From CAVQBC01 sp963710665 (GTDB lineage: Bacteria > Actinomycetota > Thermoleophilia > Solirubrobacterales > Solirubrobacteraceae): DNA of 64,000 nt. Below, one piece after another: positions 50,584 through 58,561 of this stretch. The translations under genes were made by a program, and so were the position numbers. Every line of letters starts with the position of its first letter. The first letter of the stretch is position 1. Location of the stretch: contig CAVQBC010000003.1 of NCBI GenBank assembly GCA_963710665.1, positions 744,001-808,000 of the forward strand, given 5' to 3'. The notes below the pieces were generated by a model. That model was not told the origin of the DNA and made no database searches. It worked only from the letters and a program-made list of their open reading frames with translations.

Positions 50584-52128
50584 GTGCGCACGCTCCCCTC
50601 CGCACCGCCGCCGCGCAAGGCGGGACGGTTCCGTCCACGCCGCGCGCGGCTGCTCGTCCTGGCCGGCGTCGTGATCGCGGCGATCGTGGTCGGCGTCCTC
50701 GTCGGCCGTGACGACCGCCTGCCGGCGGGCGTGCCGGTCGTCCCGACGCCCCCTGGCAAGACCGGCGAGGCGCAGGTCAAGCCGGTGCCCGACCCCTTCG
50801 CCTGGACCCCCGGGCGCAGCAAGGAGCTGGCGCGCCGCGCCGCGGCCGGGACCGCGCACCCGCTGTACACGCAGTCCCCCGGCGGGGCGGTGGCGACCGC
50901 GGAGCGCGTCGGGCGCTATCGCCACCAGGTCGAGCGCGCGGCCCGCCGCGCGCGGGTCGACCCGGCGACGCTCGAGGCGCTCGTGTTCCTCGAGAGCGCG
51001 GGGCGAGAGGACGCCGTGGCCGGGCAGGGCACCGAGGGCGCCGTCGGGCTCACGCAGATCCTCGCCGAGACCGGCCAGAACCTGCTCGGAATGCGCATCG
51101 ACGTCGAGGCCAGCCGCCGGGCGAGCCGGCGGATCGACCGCGCGCTGCGGCGCGGCCGCCTCGACCGCGTGGAGCGCCTGCGGGCGCAGCGCCGCGCCGT
51201 CGACGAGCGCTTCGACCCCGCGAAGGCGCTCGACGCCACCGCCCGCTACCTGGCGATGGCGCGGCGGCGCTTCGGCCGGGAGGACCTCGCCTTCGTCTCC
51301 TACCACATGGGCATGGGCAACCTCGAGACCGTGCTGCGCGCCTACAGCGGCCGGCGGAGCGGCCCGATCCGCGACGTGGTGTCCGACGAGGGGCTGTCGT
51401 ACGCGAAGGTCTACTTCGACTCGACGCCGCGGCGCCATGCCGCCGCGCAGCGGCGCCTCGCGAGCTTCGGCGACGACTCCTCGAACTACCTGTGGAAGCT
51501 GGGCGCCGCGCGCCGGATCATGCGGCTGGCGCGCAACGACCCGGCCGAGCTGCAGCGCCTCGCCGACCTGCAGACCGCGAAGAACTCCGCGGAGGAGGTC
51601 CTGCACCCCGGGAACGAGACCGCGCGCTTCGCCGAGCCGAAGGCGCTGCGCGAGGCGTGGGACGACGACGACATCACCGCCGTGCCCGACCGGCCGCGGA
51701 TCACCGGGCTCGCGCGGGACCCGAGCATGGGCGAGCTCGCGGAGCGGCTCGACCAGCCGCGTGGGCTCTACCGCGGCCTGCACCCGTCCGCCCTCGCCGC
51801 CGCGCTCTACATCGGCGCGCAGGTGCGCGCGTTCAGCGAGGCCTCACCGCTGATCGTGACCTCGACGGTGCGCGACGAGCGCTACCAGCGCCTGCTCGCG
51901 GGCCGCAACCGGGAGGCCACCCGCAACTACTCGCTGCACACGACCGGCTGGGCCTTCGACGTCGCGCGCACCTACCGCTCGCGCCGCCAGGCCCTCGCCT
52001 TCCAGTTCGTGCTCGACCGCCTCCAGGTGCTCGACGTGATCGCCTGGGTGCGCGAGCCGGGCGCCATCCACGTGACGGCGTCGCGCGACTCCGAGGCGCT
52101 GCTGCCGCTGCTCGAGCGGATCCGCTAG
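50584..52128 (+). CDS. Membrane-anchored lytic transglycosylase with C-terminal DUF5715
   Basis: A 514-aa cell-wall enzyme. After a basic N-terminus, one membrane segment (LLVLAGVVIAAIVVGVLVG, about 24-42) anchors it. An SLT-type transglycosylase domain spans about 110-260, with the catalytic Glu in LEALVFLESAGRE followed by GAVGLTQIL and FVSYHMGMGN. The C-terminal part (about 390-510) resembles DUF5715, a peptidase-M15-like domain with NYSLHTTGWAFDVART. The two-domain layout suggests both glycan and peptide cleavage of peptidoglycan. GTG 50584 is the start. Confidence 0.83.
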   Translation: MRTLPSAPPPRKAGRFRPRRARLLVLAGVVIAAIVVGVLVGRDDRLPAGVPVVPTPPGKTGEAQVKPVPDPFAWTPGRSKELARRAAAGTAHPLYTQSPGGAVATAERVGRYRHQVERAARRARVDPATLEALVFLESAGREDAVAGQGTEGAVGLTQILAETGQNLLGMRIDVEASRRASRRIDRALRRGRLDRVERLRAQRRAVDERFDPAKALDATARYLAMARRRFGREDLAFVSYHMGMGNLETVLRAYSGRRSGPIRDVVSDEGLSYAKVYFDSTPRRHAAAQRRLASFGDDSSNYLWKLGAARRIMRLARNDPAELQRLADLQTAKNSAEEVLHPGNETARFAEPKALREAWDDDDITAVPDRPRITGLARDPSMGELAERLDQPRGLYRGLHPSALAAALYIGAQVRAFSEASPLIVTSTVRDERYQRLLAGRNREATRNYSLHTTGWAFDVARTYRSRRQALAFQFVLDRLQVLDVIAWVREPGAIHVTASRDSEALLPLLERIR

Positions 52129-52132
52129 ACGG

Positions 52133-53035
52133 TCAGGCCGCGCGCTCCTCGCCGGGCTCGGGGGCGGCGGTCTCGCGCACGACCGGCTCCGCGGCGGGCG
52201 CGCTGCCCGCCGCGCGCGCCTCGTAGGCCGCGCGCGCGGCGCGGTCGGCCCGCACCAGCAGCTGGTCGTTGCCGATCAGGCGCGCGACCACGTCGCGCAG
52301 GCGGCGCGGCAGCAGCCCGGCGAGCGCGAGCGACGGCCCGATCGTGCGCGGGACGTAGACGTCCAGGCGAGGGAAGCGCAGCGCGTCGACGATCGCCGCG
52401 GCGACCTCCTCCGGCGTCGAGATCCGGAAGCCGCGCGCGCTCTTGACGCCGGCCGCGAGCTCGGTCGACACGAGCGCGGGCATCACCACGGTGAGCTCGA
52501 CGCCGGTGCCGCGCAGCTCGCCGTGGGCGGCCTCGGAGAGCCCGACCACCCCGTGCTTGCACGCGCTGTAGGTCGCGAGGTGGGGATAGCCCACGCGGCC
52601 GGCGACCGAGGCGATGTTGACGATGTGGCCGGTGCCGCGCGGACGCATCCGGCGGATCGCCTCCTTGGTGCCGTGGATGACCGCGTGGAGGTTGACCTCG
52701 AGTTGGCGGATCGCCATCGCGTCCGCCTCCTCCGCGAGCCCGCCGACCGGCATGATCCCCGCGTTGTTGACGAGCACGTCGATCGGCCCGAGGCGCTGCT
52801 CGACCTCGTCGAGGAACGCGGTGAACCCGGCGCTGTCGGTCACGTCGAGGGAAAGCGCGAGCGTGCCGCCGCCGAGCTCGTCGGCGGTGCGCTGCGCGAC
52901 GGGCGCGTCAAGGTCGCCGATGGCCACGCGGGCGCCCCCGGTGACGAGGGCCTGCGCGAGCGCGCGGCCGATCCCACGGCCGCCGCCGGTGATCACGACG
53001 ATCTTCCCGGCCAGCCGGCGCGGTTCCTTGGCCAT
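52133..53035 (-). CDS. Short-chain dehydrogenase/reductase
   Basis: A 300-aa SDR with a complete active site: VVITGGGRGIGRALAQAL binds NAD(P), VNNAGIMPVGG follows, and IVNIASVAGR with YSACKHGVVG supplies Ser, Tyr and Lys. The C-terminal 60 residues, rich in Ala and Arg, extend beyond the normal SDR end and suggest a membrane-near or lipid-substrate member. ATG 53035 is chosen; the frame is open to 53071. It converges on the transglycosylase gene, with 4 bp between stops. The substrate is unknown. Confidence 0.87.
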   Translation of the reverse strand: MAKEPRRLAGKIVVITGGGRGIGRALAQALVTGGARVAIGDLDAPVAQRTADELGGGTLALSLDVTDSAGFTAFLDEVEQRLGPIDVLVNNAGIMPVGGLAEEADAMAIRQLEVNLHAVIHGTKEAIRRMRPRGTGHIVNIASVAGRVGYPHLATYSACKHGVVGLSEAAHGELRGTGVELTVVMPALVSTELAAGVKSARGFRISTPEEVAAAIVDALRFPRLDVYVPRTIGPSLALAGLLPRRLRDVVARLIGNDQLLVRADRAARAAYEARAAGSAPAAEPVVRETAAPEPGEERAA

Positions 53036-53117
53036 CCTCGGCCTCCTCCTCCTCCGGTTCACGACGTGCATGGCCCCACGGTAGCCAGCGACGCGGCAGC
53101 GGCAACGGCCGGCGGGG

Positions 53118-53405
53118 CTACCTGACCTTGCTGAAGCGGGTCACCGCGGCCATCAGCTCGTCGAGCTTGGCGTCGGCCTCGGCGGGGTCGTCGCCGGACA
53201 CGGCGTCCGCGACGCAGTGGCGCACGTGGCCGTCGAGCACGCGGACCGCGACCTGCTCGAGCGCGGTCTGCACGGCGGAGATCTGGGTCAGGATGTCCAC
53301 GCAGTAGGCGTCGTCGGCGACCATGCGCTGCAGGCCGCGGACCTGGCCCTCGATGCGGCGCAGGCGATTGTCGATGGCACGGGCGTCGGTCTGCATGAGG
53401 CCCAT
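53118..53405 (-). CDS. csoR: CsoR-family metal-sensing repressor
   Basis: A 95-aa (or 92-aa from ATG 53396) all-helical repressor of the CsoR/FrmR family. RLRRIEGQVRGLQRMVADDA is the family signature, the metal-ligand cysteine is in DAYCVDILTQISA, and DGHVRHCVADAV holds the His and second Cys. This Cys-His-Cys set fits copper(I) sensing. A perfect operator lies directly upstream of the start, consistent with autoregulation. No copper exporter is adjacent in this window. Confidence 0.87.
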   Translation of the reverse strand: MGLMQTDARAIDNRLRRIEGQVRGLQRMVADDAYCVDILTQISAVQTALEQVAVRVLDGHVRHCVADAVSGDDPAEADAKLDELMAAVTRFSKVR

Positions 53406-53406
53406 G

Positions 53407-53423
53407 ATACCCCTATGGGGTAC
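53407..53423. promoter_or_regulatory. CsoR operator
   Basis: ATACCCCTATGGGGTAC at 53407-53423 is a palindrome of the type TACCCC-N2-GGGGTA recognised by CsoR repressors. It ends 2 bp before the csoR ATG at 53405 and 39 bp before the divergent DUF3105 gene, so it could control both. Confidence 0.75.
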
Positions 53424-53461
53424 GTGCGCCCGCCCATACCCCGCTACCCTCTGCCGTCGCC

Positions 53462-54169
53462 ATGGCCAGTCGCCAGCAGGAGAAGGAACGTCGCCGTCAG
53501 GAGCGCGTCGAGCGCGAGCGCAAGGAGCAGGCCTCGGCGCTGCGCAAGCGCCGGCTGCAGCTCGTCTCCGCGGTGGTCGCCGGCATCGCCGTGGTGGCCG
53601 CCATCGGCGTGTTCGCCTTCGGCGGGGGCGGCGACAGCGGCGGCGACGACGCGCCATCGCAGGCGTCGAGCACGTCGGACGTCAAGCTCCCGGAGCAGCA
53701 GACCTCCGACATGGCCGGCGCCGCCAAGGCCGCAGGCTGCAAGCTGACCAACCCGGCCTACGAGGGCAACACGCACTCCACCAAGGAGTTCTCGGCCTCG
53801 GACTACAAGACGAACCCGCCGACCTCCGGCGCGCACAACCCGGAGTGGTACGAGGACGGCGTCTACGAGCCGGGCACGACCCCCGAGCTGGGCAAGCTCG
53901 TGCACCCGCTCGAGCACGGCCGCATCGACGTCCAGTACAAGAAGGGCACGCCCGAGAAGACCGTCAAGCAGCTCGAGGCGCTGCTCGCCGAGCAGAGCGA
54001 CGGCTACCACATGCTCCTGTTCGAGAACACGACGAACATGGACGCGGCGGTCGCCGCGACCGCGTGGACGCACTCGCTCACCTGCGGCGAGATGAACGAC
54101 AAGGTCTTCGACGCGATCCGGACCTTCCGCGCGCGCTACATCGACAAGGGCCCGGAGAAGGTCCCCTAG
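53462..54169 (+). CDS. DUF3105 membrane-anchored protein
   Basis: A 235-aa protein with a highly charged N-terminal helix (QQEKERRRQERVERERKEQA), one membrane span (LVSAVVAGIAVVAAIGVFAF, about 34-53), a Gly/Ser linker and an outside DUF3105 domain (about 90-235). The domain features HSTKEFSASDYKTNPPTSGA, LVHPLEHGRIDVQY and a terminal TFRARYIDKGPEKVP. DUF3105 is common in actinobacteria, and its function is unknown. It diverges from csoR with a CsoR operator between, so copper-linked control is possible. Confidence 0.85.
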   Translation: MASRQQEKERRRQERVERERKEQASALRKRRLQLVSAVVAGIAVVAAIGVFAFGGGGDSGGDDAPSQASSTSDVKLPEQQTSDMAGAAKAAGCKLTNPAYEGNTHSTKEFSASDYKTNPPTSGAHNPEWYEDGVYEPGTTPELGKLVHPLEHGRIDVQYKKGTPEKTVKQLEALLAEQSDGYHMLLFENTTNMDAAVAATAWTHSLTCGEMNDKVFDAIRTFRARYIDKGPEKVP

Positions 54170-54176
54170 GTCGTTT

Positions 54177-54800
54177 CTAGGTCGGGCCGGCGGGCGGCTC
54201 GCGCCAGCCGCCGGTCTCGCCGCGATAGAGCCCGCGCCCGCCGAGCACCATGCGCCCGGTGAGGGCGAGGATGCGCAGGTCGAGGCGCAGCGAGGCGTGC
54301 TCGACGTACCACAGGTCGAGCTCGATGCGCTCGTGCCAGGGCAGCGACGCGCGGCCGTTCACCTGCGCCCAGCCGGTGATGCCCGGCCGCACGTCGAGGC
54401 GGCGGCGCTGGCGCTCCGTGTAGCGGTCGACCTGCACCTGCACGGTCGGCCGCGGGCCGACGAGCGACATCTCCCCGCGCAGCACGTTGACGAGGTTCGG
54501 CAGCTCGTCGAACGAGAGCCGCCGCAGGAAGGCGCCGACGCGGGTGATGCGCTCGTCGCCCTCGTCGACGGCGAGGCCCGGGCCGAGCGACTCGGCGCCC
54601 GAGACCATCGTGCGCAGCTTGTAGACCTCGAACGCGTGCCCGTCGAGCCCGACGCGCCGCTGGCGGTAGACCGGGTGCCCGGGGGACTCGGCGCGGATCG
54701 CCGCGGCCGCGACGGCCAGCACCGGCGCGCTGACGGCGAGCGCCGCGCCGGCCACCGCCACGTCGAGCGCGCGCTTGCGGCGCGAGCCGCAGTAGCTCAC
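54177..54800 (-). CDS. Sugar transferase (undecaprenyl-phosphate type)
   Basis: A 207-aa bacterial sugar transferase (WcaJ/ExoY family core). One N-terminal hydrophobic helix (ALDVAVAGAALAVSAPVLAV) is followed by RQRRVGLDGHAFEVYKLRTM, LRRLSFDELPNLVNVLRGEM, SLVGPRP and RPGITGWAQVNGR. It adds the first sugar-phosphate to undecaprenyl phosphate at the membrane, starting a polysaccharide repeat unit. GTG 54800 overlaps the stop of the upstream glycosyltransferase gene (GTGA). Confidence 0.9.
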   Translation of the reverse strand: MSYCGSRRKRALDVAVAGAALAVSAPVLAVAAAAIRAESPGHPVYRQRRVGLDGHAFEVYKLRTMVSGAESLGPGLAVDEGDERITRVGAFLRRLSFDELPNLVNVLRGEMSLVGPRPTVQVQVDRYTERQRRRLDVRPGITGWAQVNGRASLPWHERIELDLWYVEHASLRLDLRILALTGRMVLGGRGLYRGETGGWREPPAGPT

Positions 54801-55927
54801 CGGGTCCCCTCCGGCGCCTCCCACCCGGGCGGCGTCCCGTGGCGGAGGTGGTCGAAGAGGCCGGCGGCCAGCGAGGCGGTGGTGAGCACGTAGTAGCGGG
54901 CGAGCAGCAGGGGCCGGGCGTGGACGCGGCCGCCGGCGGCCGCCGCGGCGAGCACGGCCACCTGTGCCGCCACCGCCGCGCGGTAGACGCGGCCGCGCCG
55001 CACCAGCCCGAGGCTCGACGCCAGCACGACGAGGTGCAGCAGCGGAGCGCCGTAGCGCAACACGCGGTGCGAGAGGATCATCAGCGCGTAGGCCGGCGGG
55101 TAGCCGCGGGGGTCGAGCATGCCGCCCGCGAGGACGATCGGCCATGCGTGGCTCATCATCCGCCGCTTGCGGCGCCACTCGCCCTCGATGGTGGGCACCA
55201 TCTTCTCGGTCGCGCGCGCCTCGGGCGCGTACACCGCGCGCCACCCGCGCTTGACCATGTTGAACGGGAACGAGAGGTCGTGGCCCATGACGGCGTCGAC
55301 CTCGATGTACGCCTCGGGGCGCACCGCATAGATGGCGCCGTTGCCGGCGGTGACGGAGTGCAGCGCGGACTCGCTCTCGCGCAGCCACATCTCGTAGCGC
55401 CAGTACAGGCCCTCCTGGTTCGTGCCGGCCTCGTTGACGAAGCGCACCTGGCCGCACGCGTAGCCGACCCCGGGGTCGGCGAACGCCGCGGCCAGGGCCG
55501 CGAGCGCGGCCGGCTCCCAGCGCGCGTTGGCGTCCGAGAACGCGAGCAGGTCCCCGCTCGCCGCGCGCACCGCGGCGTCCTGCGTGCGCACCTTGCCGCT
55601 GCGCGGCAGCTCGAGCACGACGTCGGCGCCGGCGGCGCGGGCGCGGGCGGCCGTCGCGTCGGCCCCCGGCTCGGCGCCGCCGTCGACCGCGACCACGACC
55701 TCCAGGCGCTCGCGTGGCCAGTCGAGCGCGAGCGCGTTGCGCACCTTCGCCTCGATCACCGCCTCCTCGCGGTAGGCGGCGACGATCAGCGAGACGCGCG
55801 GGCGCTCCGGCGCCGGCGGGGGTGCCGGCGGCGGCTCGAGCCCGCGCCGCAGGGCGGCGAGGGCGAGGCCGTAGCCCGCCTGGGCCCACGCCAGCAGGCC
55901 GGTCGCGATCCAGAACAGCGCGCGCAC
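54797..55927 (-). CDS. Family 2 glycosyltransferase with membrane segments
   Basis: A 376-aa membrane glycosyltransferase. After an N-terminal hydrophobic helix, the GT-A domain begins PRVSLIVAAYREEAVIEAKV, with EVVVAVDGGAEPGAD, LLAFSDANARWEPAAL (DxD-like Asp) and GHDLSFPFNMVKRGWRAVY. Two or three hydrophobic segments close the protein. GTG 55927 fits the start of the first helix, and GTG 55945 is an alternative. It is coupled by GTGA to the sugar transferase and likely acts in the same polysaccharide pathway. Confidence 0.85.
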   Translation of the reverse strand: MRALFWIATGLLAWAQAGYGLALAALRRGLEPPPAPPPAPERPRVSLIVAAYREEAVIEAKVRNALALDWPRERLEVVVAVDGGAEPGADATAARARAAGADVVLELPRSGKVRTQDAAVRAASGDLLAFSDANARWEPAALAALAAAFADPGVGYACGQVRFVNEAGTNQEGLYWRYEMWLRESESALHSVTAGNGAIYAVRPEAYIEVDAVMGHDLSFPFNMVKRGWRAVYAPEARATEKMVPTIEGEWRRKRRMMSHAWPIVLAGGMLDPRGYPPAYALMILSHRVLRYGAPLLHLVVLASSLGLVRRGRVYRAAVAAQVAVLAAAAAGGRVHARPLLLARYYVLTTASLAAGLFDHLRHGTPPGWEAPEGTR

Positions 55928-55948
55928 GGCGTGGCATGCTGGCACGGC

Positions 55949-56494
55949 ATGACGCGGATCGTCCTGCCCAGGCTGACCGACGGCGTCGTGACCCTCCGGC
56001 CGTGGCGGACGGCCGACGCGGACGCGCTCGTCATCGCCTGCCAGGACCCGGAGGTCCCGCGCTGGACGGCGGTCCCGTCGCCCTACCGGCGTCCCGACGC
56101 GCTGCGGTTCCTCGCCGTCGCGCTCGCGGAGGCCGAGCGCGGCTCGATGGCCGCGCTCGCCGCCGTCGACGGGGGCGGGCGGCTGCTCGGCAGCTTCAGC
56201 GTCATGGAGATCGATCGCGAGCGCGCGACCGGCGAGGTCGGCTACTGGCTCGCGCGCGGGGCCCGGGGCCGCGGCATCGCGACGCGCGCGCTCGGGCTGC
56301 TGTGCGCGTGGGCGCGACGCGAGCTCGGCCTCGCCACCCTCGAGCTGCTCGCGCACCGCGACAACCAGCCGTCGATCCGCGTCGCGAGGCGGGCCGGGTT
56401 CACGCCCACCGGCGAGCTGCGCTCGATCGCGAAGGACGTCCCGAGCGGCCGCGCCTACCGCGTGTTCGCGTCGCGCACCCCGAGCGCCGCGTAG
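55949..56494 (+). CDS. GNAT-family N-acetyltransferase, RimJ/RimL type
   Basis: A 181-aa GNAT acetyltransferase of the RimJ/RimL subgroup. It has VTLRPWRTADADALVIACQD at the N-terminus, EVGYWLARGARGRGIATRAL as the acetyl-CoA loop, and LELLAHRDNQPSIRVARRAG followed by FTPTGELR near the end. It acetylates a protein N-terminus or a small amine; the target is unknown. ATG 55949 is 22 bp from the divergent glycosyltransferase start. The end overlaps the convergent GT gene by 40 bp. Confidence 0.9.
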   Translation: MTRIVLPRLTDGVVTLRPWRTADADALVIACQDPEVPRWTAVPSPYRRPDALRFLAVALAEAERGSMAALAAVDGGGRLLGSFSVMEIDRERATGEVGYWLARGARGRGIATRALGLLCAWARRELGLATLELLAHRDNQPSIRVARRAGFTPTGELRSIAKDVPSGRAYRVFASRTPSAA

Positions 56495-57597
56495 AGCGCG
56501 AGCGTCCGGCGCGCGATCGCGTCCCAGCCGTGCGGGCCGCCGGGCGCCCCCAGCGCGCGCGCCGCGGCGCCGAGCTCCGCGAGCCGGGCGGGGTCGGCGA
56601 GCAGCCGCCCGAGCGCAGCGCCGAGCGCGTCGGGGTCGCCGGGCTCGACGAGCTCCGCCGCCCCCTCGGCCGCCACCTCCGGGAAGCCCCCCACCGCGGT
56701 GAGCAGCAGCGGCGACCCGAACGCGAGCGCCGTGAAGAGGACCCCGGACTGGTCGATCTGGCGGTACGGGAGCACGACCAGCGAGGCGGCGCGGAACACC
56801 GCCGCGAGGTCGGGGCCGTCGACGAAGCGGGGGACCCAGCGGACACCGGCGGGCGCGCTCGCGCGCAGGTCCGCGATGTCCATGCGCGGCATCCCCACGA
56901 GCCACAGCTCCGCGCCCTCCGGACGCTCGGCGGCGCGCCACGCCTCGAGCAGCACGTCGATGCCCTTGTAGGGGCGCATCAGGCCGAAGCAGAGGACGAC
57001 CGGGCCGCGCGGGGCGGGCAGCTCCGGCGGGAGCGGCGCGCCGTCGGGCTGCGCCGCCAGATGGTGGAACGCGCCGTGGGGGATCACGTGCACCAGGCCC
57101 GGGTCGAGCCCGAGCTCGCCGCGCAGCCGCTCCGCGCCGTGCTCGGAGTGCACGACCACCGCGTCCATCCGCTCGTACAGCCGGCGCTGGCCGGCGAGCT
57201 GGCCGGGGCGCGGCTCGCGCGGCAGCACGTCGTGGGCGGTGAGGAGCCGCGGGCGGCGGCGCGGGAGCAGCCTCGCGTCGAGCTGCTGGACGGCCAGCCA
57301 CTGGAAGTGCACGACGTCGGCCCCGCGCGCCCGGCGCGCGTAGCGGACCATGTCGGGCACGTGCTGGGCGAGCCGCGCGGCGCGGCGGACGCGCGATCCT
57401 GGCGGGTGGGTGGGCCCGATATTCCAGCGGTAAAAGGCCTCCACGCGGCGGTAGCCGGCGTGCTGCGGCTCCTCGGCGCCGTAGCCGAAGTGGCTCGTGA
57501 CCAGCTCGACGTCGGCCCCGGCGGCCGCCAGCGCGCTGCACAGGGCATGGTCGTAGGGCGGCGTGTAGGCCGGGGGATCGACGATGTGGACGCGCAC
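56455..57597 (-). CDS. Family 4 (GT-B) glycosyltransferase
   Basis: A 380-aa GT-B glycosyltransferase. The N-terminal domain starts RVHIVDPPAYTPPYDHALCS, and the C-terminal donor domain has GPVVLCFGLMRPYKGIDVLL near residue 185, the VLPYRQIDQSGVLFTALAFG nucleotide-sugar segment near 275 and LLTAVGGFPEVA. GTG 57597 is the start. It likely adds a sugar to a polysaccharide repeat unit and is 26 bp from the divergent GT2 gene. Confidence 0.9.
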   Translation of the reverse strand: MRVHIVDPPAYTPPYDHALCSALAAAGADVELVTSHFGYGAEEPQHAGYRRVEAFYRWNIGPTHPPGSRVRRAARLAQHVPDMVRYARRARGADVVHFQWLAVQQLDARLLPRRRPRLLTAHDVLPREPRPGQLAGQRRLYERMDAVVVHSEHGAERLRGELGLDPGLVHVIPHGAFHHLAAQPDGAPLPPELPAPRGPVVLCFGLMRPYKGIDVLLEAWRAAERPEGAELWLVGMPRMDIADLRASAPAGVRWVPRFVDGPDLAAVFRAASLVVLPYRQIDQSGVLFTALAFGSPLLLTAVGGFPEVAAEGAAELVEPGDPDALGAALGRLLADPARLAELGAAARALGAPGGPHGWDAIARRTLALYAALGVRDANTR

Positions 57598-57622
57598 GAG
57601 GGTCCGTCAGTATGGGCGCTCC

Positions 57623-58561
57623 GTGGGCGTCGAGCTCTCCTTCTGCATCGTCAACACCGAGCAGCGCGAGCTGCTCCTGCGCTGCCTGGACGCGGTGGCG
57701 GCCGAGCGCGCGGCGCTGCCGTTCGAGACCGAGGTGCTCGTGCTCGACAACGCGTCCACCGATGGCTCGGCCGCGGCGGCGGTCGCCCATCCCACGACCA
57801 CCGATCTGGTGGCGCTGGAGGAACGGCGCGGCAAGGCCGAGAACGACTCCGCGCTGCTGCAGCGGGCCCGCGGGCGCTACGCGCTGCTGCTCAACGAGGA
57901 CTCGGAGCTGCTGGGAGGCGCCACCGCGGCGCTGCACGCCGCGCTCGAGGCCGACCCGCGGGCGGGCGCGGCGGGCGCCGCGCTGCTGCGTCCCGACGGC
58001 GCGCCGCAGCCCTCCGCGTGGCGCTTCCCGACTCCGGGCAGCGCGCTGCTGGGAGCGCTGTTCCTGCACCGGCGGCTCGTCGTGCAGAGCCGCGGCGCGG
58101 CCGTGCGGGAGGTCGACTGGGCGCAGTCGGCCGCGCTGCTCGTCCGCCGCGACGCGGCGGCCCGCGTCGGCTGGCTGGACCCGGGGTTCTTCGTCTACTC
58201 CGACGAGGTCGACTTCTGCAAGCGGCTGCGCGACGCCGGCTGGCGCACGCTGTACGTCCCGGCCGCGCGCGCCTACCACCACGAGCAGCTCTCCACCGGG
58301 TCCGTGCCGGCGCGGCGCATCGTCGAGCTCTCGCGCAACCGCGACCGCTACATGCGCAAGCATCACCCGCCCGGCGCCGCCCGCGCCGTGCGCTGGCTCA
58401 CCGCGTGGTCCTACGCGGTCCGCGCGGCCGCCGCGCTCGCGCTGCCGGGCCACGACCCGCGCCGCTACGCCGCGCACGTCGGCGCCACGCTGCGTCCCGG
58501 CCGCGGCGAGGGCCTGCGCGAGGCCGCAGCCGACTTCAACCGCCGCCGCGCGGGGTCCTAG
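57623..58561 (+). CDS. Family 2 glycosyltransferase (rhamnosyltransferase-like)
   Basis: A 312-aa cytosolic GT-A enzyme. ELSFCIVNTEQRELLLRCLD starts the fold, TEVLVLDNASTDGSAAA and GRYALLLNEDSELLGGATAA supply nucleotide- and metal-binding Asp residues, and GWLDPGFFVYSDEVDFCKRL is typical of WcaA/rhamnosyltransferase-like enzymes. GTG 57623 has the fold directly after it. Its TAG shares CTAG with the stop of the opposing flippase gene. Confidence 0.88.
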   Translation: MGVELSFCIVNTEQRELLLRCLDAVAAERAALPFETEVLVLDNASTDGSAAAAVAHPTTTDLVALEERRGKAENDSALLQRARGRYALLLNEDSELLGGATAALHAALEADPRAGAAGAALLRPDGAPQPSAWRFPTPGSALLGALFLHRRLVVQSRGAAVREVDWAQSAALLVRRDAAARVGWLDPGFFVYSDEVDFCKRLRDAGWRTLYVPAARAYHHEQLSTGSVPARRIVELSRNRDRYMRKHHPPGAARAVRWLTAWSYAVRAAAALALPGHDPRRYAAHVGATLRPGRGEGLREAAADFNRRRAGS

